NCBI GenBank assembly: GCA_050084985.1
Contig: JBITNC010000001.1
Span: 197,594,001-197,658,000, forward strand
Direction of reading: 5' to 3'
Origin: Nageia nagi
Taxonomy: Eukaryota; Pinophyta
Length of the DNA: 64,000 bases
Shown in pieces: positions 56,101 through 64,000 of the stretch (position 1 is the stretch's first letter; the number at the start of each line of letters is the position of its first letter). The notes below the pieces were generated by a model. The model searched no databases, was not told the origin of the DNA, and saw nothing but the letters and a program-made list of their open reading frames with translations. The position numbers were made by a program, and so were the translations under genes.

Positions 56101-59100
56101 GAATGTTGACACAAATTGGAAAATATATTTGGTAAGATTGATCACATAAGGTCTATTCAAGCTTGATGCAAAACTCACATTACTTTCTCCTGATGATTTC
56201 CTCGTAATTATTGATTATCTCACCAAATTCAAAGAACTCCTAGCATAATTAAGAGGGAGTGGTAAAAATAAGGAAGATAAGGAATGTGTGTATCTTATTC
56301 TTTCAATGCTAAGGGAACCTTTCTAGATTTTTGCTTCTACATTTCTTTCTATAATGGATGCACTTGGAAAATTTTTATACTACTTAACTTAGAAGAGTTT
56401 TGTAAATGATTTACTAGGGAAGAAGTCAAACTTTCAACTCTTGAGTCTACTACCTCTATCAAAATCTTTAGTTGCATCTAATTCCAAATGGAAAGGTAAA
56501 TCCAAACCTAAATCTAAACTCATTTCCACTCCTATTCAATTAGGTCGAAAAGAATTCTAAGTCTAAATACCCTTATAAGAAAAAGAAGAAGGCTAATGCC
56601 ATTTGCACTTATTGTAAGAAAAGTGGTATTGCTACAAATAAGTGTTGGAAGAAATTATAAGATTTAGAGGAAGCCATGAAAAATCATGAAACTAATGCTC
56701 TAAAAGAACATGCTAAGGCCCTAAATATTCAAGGAAGGTCCACTAAGTCTTCCACTAAGTCTTGCTCACATATATTGGGTTTTATACTTAGAAGCTACTC
56801 ATCATATTACTTCTTCTAAAGAATCATTTTTCTCTCTTTCTTCAAGTTCCACATCTAGCATTGAAGTTGGAGATTCATCATTTATTCATGTCCAAGGAAA
56901 AATTATTTTATTTACAACTCATGGAGTAGAAATTATAAGTCTAAAGGAACTACACTCACATATTTCTCAAGGAGTTGTTGATCATAATGCATAATTGTAT
57001 TTTTTCGAGGGTTTTGATACTTCTTCAAGTTCATGTCTTATTGGTCATGCAAATTTTGAGAGCAAACTTTGGCATGAGATATTCGGATGTCTCAATTATA
57101 GGTATTTGAAGGAGTTAACCACTCATAATATGGTTGTTGGGTTACCTAAGGTCTCTTCTCTTGATAATGTTTATCTTGGTTGTGCACTTGGAAAACAACA
57201 CCAATAAGCTTTTCCTAAAGGTAAATCTCATAGAGCATCTTCACCCCTAGATTTGTTACACAATGATTTGATGGTCTTTCCCACTTCTTCTTTCAAAGGA
57301 GCTAAGTATGTATTGACCTTCATAGATAATTTTTGAAGGCATACTTGGGTGTATTTTCTCAAGTATAAAAGTGATATTTTCTCTCACTTCAAGGTTTTCA
57401 AAGCTTTATCTAAGAATCGAGATTCTTCATGCATAAAAAAACTTCACAAAGATAATGGGAGGAGTACTTTAGTACTAATTTTTCATATTTTCTTATTTTA
57501 TATGGGATTATTCATCAATATTTTATCCCTCACACATCACAACATAATGGTGTGGCAGAGAGGAATAATTATACTCTAAAGGAGATGACTAGTTGTCACC
57601 TAATTGTATGATGCATTCTAGAGATTTACCACATATTTTTTGGGTTGAGGGAGTTTATTGTGCAAATTATACTTAAAATCATACACTCCACAAAGCTCTT
57701 GATCATATGAATCTGAAGGAGGCTTTGTTTGGGATTAAGCTTGGTGTCTTATTTTTTTAAGTCTTTGGGATTCATGCTTAGGCACAAATTCTAAAGAATA
57801 AAAGGAAGGCTTTGGATAATAAGAGTAAGTCACTCAATTTTATTGGCTATTGTAAGGATATGAAGGCTTAACAACTTGTTGATCCTACTACACATGATGC
57901 ATTTTTCCACACTCATGTTCAATTTGATGAGCATCTTCATCCCAATGATTATTCATATTCTTGTTCACCTTAACTAGATGTTTATCCCATGGTTGATTTA
58001 ATTGGGCATGATTATAGAGATTATCTTAATGTTGAGGATACTACTACACCTGTTGAGGATTCTACACCACTTATTGAGGATCTTGCACCTGTTGCCACCA
58101 TGACTAGGTGGTATGCACTACCATTGAGTGGGGAGCTCTTTTTATTTAGGATCTTACACCTTCTATACATACCCATTCCATTGGTATTAGCCTTATTTGT
58201 TAGTTAGTTGAAAAAGTGATCCTCAACTTTTTTCAAAGGCCCATGGGATACAAGAGTGGGATGATAATATGGTTGTTCATGAGAATTCTTCTTTGATGAA
58301 GAATAATACTTGGGATTTTATTTCTCTTCCTAATTGGGAAAGATAATTTGTTATAAATGGGTTTATTGAACAAAATATGCAATAGATGGGTCCATTGATA
58401 ATTACAAAGCTTGTCTGATGGATAAGAATTTTTCGCAAGTTGAAGGATTTGATTACATTGATACCTTTACCCATGTCATTAAGATGAGTTGTATTTGGCT
58501 TGTACTTACACCTATTGCATCTTAGGGATGGTCCATTTTTCACACACATGTGAAGAGTTCCTTTTTGCATAGATATTTGCAAGAAGAGATCTACATGGAG
58601 TAGCCTATTAGTCTTCTTGAGTATTCATCACTTATTTGTAGACTACAAAAGTCTCTATGTGATCTCAAATAAGCTCCTTGAGCTTGGTATGAGAAAATGG
58701 ATTCTTTCCTTCTCTCTATTGGCATTATCAAATTTCATTCAGATACTAAAGTCTACATTTGGTGAGATGGAGAGGATATCACTATACTTGTTCTTTATGT
58801 TAATGATTTGCTTCTTATTAGAAGTTCCTCCCTCCATATACAAATTATTCAATATTCTCTTTTAGAGAGATTTTAAGATGATAAATTTGGGAGTGGTACA
58901 TTACTTTCTTATTTTTCTAATCACATAGACTGCCTTAGGGATCTCTTTATGTCAACAAAAGTATACATTGGATATTATTTAATGCTTTCATATGGCTAAT
59001 TGCAAGTCATATCTTATGCCATTCTAGTCTATGGTTACATTGAATTCTTCTTACACATCACCTCTTTATGGTACTACTTTACATTATTAGTTGGTGAGGA

Positions 59101-59160
59101 GTCTTTTGTATTTTACCCATACTCATCTTGACATCTCCTATGTTTTAAGGAGTCTTAAAA
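56100..59160 (+). mobile_element. Heavily decayed Ty1/copia element, plus strand, 3' end missing
   Basis: Gag-like sequence (FLVIIDYLTKFKELLA near 56200) is followed by a zinc knuckle near 56605 (CTYCKKSGIATNKC, with His replaced by Ile). A protease-like block with SSKESFFSLSSSS follows near 56815, then GAG-pre-integrase LWHEIFGCLNYRYLKELTTH with GCALGKQHQ (57070-57207) and an integrase core (AKYVLTFIDNF). RT fragments end with KMINLGVVHYFL and a LVRSLLYFTHTHLDISYVLR-like block near 59095-59150. Stops and frameshifts occur every few dozen codons. The RNase H and 3' LTR expected after the RT are absent, and gypsy-type sequence follows directly. Confidence 0.75.
57000..57400 (+). pseudogene. 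Copia GAG-pre-integrase and integrase start
   Basis: This is the best-preserved part of the element: an open frame to 57207 holds HANFESKLWHEIFGCLNYRY and LGCALGKQHQ. A stop follows, then the LLHNDLMVFPTSSFKGAKYV block with the first catalytic Asp and, after another stop, TWVYFLKYKSDIFSHFKVFK. Confidence 0.7.
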
Positions 59161-59309
59161 AAAAATAGTAAGAAGATTTATTTCTTATCTTGGTGATAAG
59201 TGTATGCCTTTTACACAATTTCTTAGCTTGGTTATAACTGATATGCTTGCAACAACATCATGTGATGAAAATAGTAACAAGAATGAGCTTGTGGCACTAG
59301 TTGAGTAGT

Positions 59310-59730
59310 GTGAGGACAAGACATGGAAATTATTCTTTGATGGCTCCAAATGATTACAAGGGGTTGGGAAAAGAATTGTGCTAGTATCACCTAAAGGTGG
59401 TAAGATTCCTATGGCCTACAAGTTAAATTTTGAGTGCATAAACAACATGGTTGAGTATGGGGTTTTAGTCTTGGGATTAAAGGCAACAATTAACCTTGGA
59501 ATCAATCAGTTGAAAGTTTATGGTGATTCACAACTTGTCATCAACCAAATCAATGATGTATATAATACAAAAGATGAGAAATTGTAGCCATATAAGGATC
59601 TAGTAGCTGTAATGGTTCAAAGATGCTTCACACAAATTTTATTTGAGAATATTTCAAGGAACAATAACAAATTTATAGATTCTATGGCTAATGTTGCTTC
59701 ATTAACACCTATCTCAGTTGAAGATGAGGA
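59310..59730 (+). pseudogene. Tat-type additional RNase H
   Basis: The frame includes WKLFFDGSK, IVLVSPKGGKIPMAYKLNFE, NNMVEYGVLVLGLKATINLG, LKVYGDSQLVINQI and then RNNNKFIDSMANVAS. The FDGS and YGDSQLV acidic blocks and the AE-type helix (VEYGVLVLGL) are the active-site landmarks. Two stops interrupt it, at the residue after FDGSK and near 59586. Confidence 0.75.
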
Positions 59731-59859
59731 AACCATTGTCAAAATCAATAGCCTTAAACATTGTTATTTTTTAGATGATGATGAATTTGAAGGGTTCTTC
59801 AATAGAAAGCCATTCATATGTGTTATTCTCCCATTTGCATGCATGGTATGCTAAAATAT

Positions 59860-61105
59860 ACAAATACCTCAAGCAAGGAAAGATTCCATATTCATGTCAA
59901 TCTAAGTTCTTCAAATGAAGGTTGAAACACATGACTACGAGATATATCATTATTGGTGATATTCTTTACAAAAGATCATTTTAGGGTACTTTGCTTAGAT
60001 GTCTAAATGAAACTAAAGTAAATAAGGCTATGGAACAAGTACATGATAGCATAAATGGAGATCATTTCAATGGTAAAGCCATATATCATAAGCTCTTAAG
60101 ACTAGGATATTATTGGTCATCTATGGAAAAGGATTGCATTTTACATATTCAAAAATGTGAAAAGTGTCAAAAGCATGCTAACTTGAAATAAGCTCCTTTA
60201 AGTGAACTAGCCATAATGATATCACCTTGGCCTTTTGCTATTTGGGCTTTGGTAACAATGGCTATAGTTATCAATCCCAAATCTAATGAGGGACATAAAT
60301 TCATCCTACTTGCTATAGAATACTTTATAAAATGGGTAGAAGTTGTACCTTTAAGATATTCCAAAGGGCCTCAAATTATGAAATTTATGACCAAAAATAT
60401 CAAAGCTAAATTTGGTGTTCCATCTAATGTAATCATGGGTAATGGAAATAATTTTAGAAGCAAACAAGTCAAGGAATTTTGCAAGAGTTTCAAAATCAAA
60501 TAAAGGTTCTCATCAACATACTATCCACAAGGCAATGCATAAGCAAAAGTAACTAACAATATAATTATCAACATTTTATACAAAATAGTTAAGAAAAATC
60601 ACAAAGATTAACATTCACAACTTATATATGCATTATGGGCATACATAACAAGCAACATATCAGCTACAGGTTGCACTCCATTTTCATTGGACTATGGAGA
60701 TGAGACAATCTTACCATTGGAGGTAGAAATACCATCATCGAGGCTGTCTCTAGAAGGCATCATTAATTAGGAAGAGTGGCATAAAGAAATATTAAGGCAA
60801 CTAGAAGGATTAGATGAAAAGAGAATCTATTCCTTAGAACATCTCAGATCTTATCAAAAAAGAGCCAAGAAAGAATATGGTAAGAAGCTTGTACCAAGAG
60901 AGTTCCAAGTGGGTGATTTAGTACTCATAGAGAATCACCATAAATCACATGCTAAAAAGTAAGACAAAGGAAAGTTTGAGACCAATTGGGTTGGTCCCTA
61001 AGACCAAGTATCTAAACAATGCATACATGTTGGTAATAGTTTATGGAAAAGTTGACAAATTTTCAATAAATATAAAATACCTCAAGCCCTTTTATGCATA
61101 AGAGA
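59860..61105 (+). pseudogene. Tat-type integrase with H2C2 zinc finger
   Basis: The zinc finger is visible (HDSINGDHFNGKAIYHKLLR through CILHIQKCEKCQKH), followed by a core reading FILLAIEYFIKWVEVVPLRY, KFGVPSNVIMGNGNNF and YYPQGNA. The end contains KEYGKKLVPREFQVGDLVLI. The catalytic triad is lost: the first Asp block reads WALVTMAIV, the second Asp is Gly (MGNGNNF) and the Glu is Lys (AKVTNN). About five stops occur. Otherwise the frame is well kept, so decay was mainly by point mutation. Confidence 0.78.
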
Positions 61106-61149
61106 ATCTTGTCACATAGGTCCTAAAGTTCAGCCTTCTATCAATTGTT

Positions 61150-63745
61150 AGTATCAGGGTACTAGCTCCATTTTCATTTTGTTGAGCTAGCACTCGCACT
61201 AGCTTTTTATGTAAAAAAATCACTCATACCATAGAATAAAAAAATGTCATTTAAATGCAAAAAACATCATTTTTTCCTTTTTTCAAAAAAATTTGTATTT
61301 TTCTCAAAAAAATGAAAAGGTGCCATTTTTTAAGACTAAAATACGACATTTAAATAGCCAAAAAATGCCAAAATTTGGGGAAAAATGTTGAATGTGTGGA
61401 AAAAATGCGAGTTTCCTAGCCTATTTGCAAGACTAAAAAAACATGTCTAAATGCAGAAGACACCAAAAAAAACAAGGAAAATAACTTAAAGCCCCCATTG
61501 TACCTACCATTTTTTCCTCCAAAAGATGTCGTATTTTTTTAGTTATCATATTTAATGTTTAAACGGCCAAAAAACACAAAAAAACATGCACACAAACCTT
61601 ATCATACTTGCCATTTTTTATCATTTTTTCCCAATTCGATAATTTTTTGTCACTATTTTTTCCCATTTTTTAATCATTTTTTTGTATTCATGAATTTAAA
61701 TTCATAAATTTTTGTCATATTCAACATATTTTGATTGTTTAATGGCCATTTTTTACGTATTTGGTCTCAAACTGTATTTTCAAAAAATCATCTTTTTATT
61801 CTATGACTCATCATAGCATCTACATAGGTTTTATTAGCATATTTAAAAAAAAAAATTACAGGAATCATGGGTCACATTCAGGTCAAATAAACCATATGGC
61901 AACTTTAGATCTCAGTCAATCATATGACATTTCAAGACCAATGATATTAGTTTAATCAATCGTGTAGATGATACCTTGAGCAATTTTATTTCATTATCAG
62001 ACACCACACATATGTCAAACATCTCATAATAGTCACACCTTAGTGCCAAAAAAATTGCAGGGTGAGAATCAAAGTGAGGCTTAGTGCTCATGCTACCTTC
62101 CACACCCACACTAATGTTAGCATTAATGCTAACATTTTTGCATCAAATCACACTATTCATCAAAGGTAAGTCCATATACCATTTTCTACTCTCTTACCTC
62201 TACATTCATGATCGTAATTCAATCATATCATACTTCGTTATTTTCTTAACACATCATATCATTGTTGGATAAATGTTAAATAACTATCATTATTTTTTAT
62301 CATTTGGTTGGGACTAAACCATCCATTTTTCTTAGATTAGCCTGGTGATTGGGATTAATCTAATCATCAATCTAATGGCCACATTATCACTAGCACTATA
62401 GTCATGCATAATTGGGAAGTATTCAAACCAATCATCTCTTAATCACATTTAAGAATGGGGAATGTACCTCATGATGATGAACAACATATCACATAACATG
62501 ATTGGAAAATATTCAAACTAATAATGTCTCTTATTCATCTAAGAATGAAGCATTGAGTATTTATGTATTTGGTGTTCTCAAGATGATGTATGATATTATA
62601 TTAATTTCATCCTTGCTCTAATATTGTTATATCATTTGATGAAATGCCATGATATTACTCTTACTAATTACTGTTATATCTTTTATGAGTTAACAATTAC
62701 ATATGTGCTTGGAAATGTGTGTCTCTCATTTTCAAGTTTCATTATTTGCTCTTGGTTGATTCTACTACATGCAAGTTATTACATCTCACAACCAAGGTAA
62801 ATAAGGGGCACTATACATCATCAAATCCTTGATAATTCGAACAACTAAATAAGGTAAGTGTCAAATTTTCCTTCTCTTTACTTTTACTTCCTTTGCAAGC
62901 ATAATATCATTTCAAAATTTAATTTCATTATATTTATAAAGCGGGGCATCTATTGACACCTAAAAGTGGTACCCTTAATATGATCCCACTTAGATGCAAC
63001 TTGGCATACACATTTAACCATATTTTAGTCATATTTTACCTTTATTACCATATATTTTTTAGGTTGTGTTCTTATGTTTTATGTTAGGTACACTGAGATG
63101 ACTTCAACCTATATTCAAGGGGTCAAATGGTGATATCATGCTTGATATAAATGTAAGTATCTCTAACATGGGGAAAGCATGTCAAAATTACATCTTGATA
63201 GCTAGTACCCTACACTTCAGTGTTTCTAAATACCACCTATTGAGATTGGAATCTTATTATCACTCAAGTGAATATCTATCATCCATCTCTACAATCATAT
63301 GCTTAGTTTGAATTGTCATCATATTTTTTATCATCGATCCTTGTTGGTGAGCCTCATTTCTTAAGAACATTCATGCTTGCACTACCATTTGTGCTCGTAC
63401 TGAGCTCATAGTGTCTCTTATATAGTTGGCCTTGGGGTTAGTACAACAAAGTCACTACTCTTTGACAAGTTCATCTATCATTCCTTCAACCTCGATACAG
63501 GTAAGGAAACACATGTATTCATCTTTCACTTGATTACTTTCTCTTTAGTGCATATAGCTCATTTTACACCTTAACATCAATGTAATTTGTTATATTTGTT
63601 ACTACATTCTTATATTCCCTTATTCATGTATATTTATTTGAGTCAATTAGCTTAGATAAATCATACAATAAATATTTATATGTATTTAGTTCATTTAGGA
63701 TAAAACCCTAGGTGATACCAAAACACATATCAATAATGATAAGTG
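61150..63745. other. Low-complexity and unrecognised sequence
   Basis: From 61200 to 61860 the sequence is dominated by A- and T-runs with recurrent AAAAAATG and CATTTTTT motifs. From 61900 to 63740 nothing coding is recognised. It may be LTR or spacer between two Tat-type elements. A TAGTACCCT motif at 63204 is the reverse complement of AGGGTACTA at 61155, too short to interpret. Confidence 0.4.
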
Positions 63746-63748
63746 TTA

Positions 63749-64000
63749 GGAGGCCTTTAAAGACATCAAGAATTATTTTCTCAATCCTTTGGTTTTGATT
63801 CTAATTAATTTTGAAAAGGAAGAATGTATGTATATTTTAGATATAATATTTTCCTTGGGGTAAATACTTTGTCAGTAGGATGAACATCTCAAAGAAAGGG
63901 CCATCTACTATCTTAGCAAAACTCTTTTGGACTATCAAACAAGGTACACTCCAATGGAAAAGCTTTTTCTTGGTATTGTATTTGCTACTAAAAAGTTGAA
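63749..64000 (+). pseudogene. Gypsy RT-RNase H fragment, truncated by the window end
   Basis: One frame runs to the window edge: EAFKDIKNYFLNPLVL, a MYILDIIFSLG block, DEHLKERAIYYLSKTLLDYQ and TRYTPMEKLFLGIVFATKKL. This is the RNase H that follows gypsy RT, as in Tat-type elements (ERAIYYLSK, YTPxEK). There are three stops. It is a different copy from the 59.2-61.1 kb fragment because the domain order would otherwise be reversed. Confidence 0.75.

Larger units (their letters stand above)
59190..61105 (+). mobile_element. Tat-type Ty3/gypsy fragment: extra RNase H plus integrase
   Basis: The order is an RNase H of the second (archaeal-type) kind, followed by an H2C2 finger, an integrase core and an integrase C-terminus. 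This is the arrangement of plant Tat-lineage gypsy elements, in which an additional RNase H precedes integrase. The upstream gag-RT part is missing. The 5' side abuts decayed copia sequence at about 59160-59190 near a short A-run. No LTR was recognised. Confidence 0.72.

Overview
The window is nuclear plant DNA: very AT-rich, gene-poor and full of decayed transposable elements. One host gene is visible, and two of its introns are 5.5 kb and 15.7 kb long. That combination fits a large-genome seed plant, most likely a gymnosperm, but the lineage is inferred from architecture and not shown directly.

Layout. Bases 1-2311 hold no gene, only a TA microsatellite. Bases 2322-15526 form one large DNA transposon: inverted repeats of about 1.26 kb start with the same 20 bases (GGTGTTGGCTATCTAGCCTC), and a perfect 10-bp direct repeat (TTTTCTAAAT) flanks the element. 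This is the architecture of a Mutator-like element. Inside are three kinds of tandem array and a decayed multi-exon gene on the minus strand in which two exon types appear to have been amplified. No known transposase domain was recognised. Bases 15537-18450 are featureless. Bases 18450-21290 hold an L1-type LINE remnant on the minus strand that has ORF1 and the endonuclease but no reverse transcriptase. Bases 21290-27060 hold only minisatellite-like repeats.

The host gene occupies about 27.6-53.9 kb on the minus strand. It encodes an intact 500-residue DEAD-box RNA helicase of the LOS4/RH38 (yeast Dbp5) type in eight coding exons, with a 5'-UTR exon and intron upstream. All splice sites are GT-AG and every helicase motif is present. 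Its 15.7-kb intron carries a three-level nest: a chromodomain Ty3/gypsy element (about 29.97-41.99 kb), a Ty1/copia element inserted into that (34.67-40.15 kb), and a 586-bp hAT-type non-autonomous transposon inserted in the copia gag (38807-39392, exact 8-bp target duplication). The gypsy remnant carries two successive RT-RNase H segments.

Beyond the gene, 56.1-59.16 kb is a badly decayed plus-strand copia element. It abuts a plus-strand Tat-type gypsy fragment (RNase H and integrase, 59.19-61.1 kb). Another gypsy RT/RNase H fragment enters at 63.75 kb and runs off the window end. No tRNA, rRNA, CRISPR or organellar sequence was recognised.
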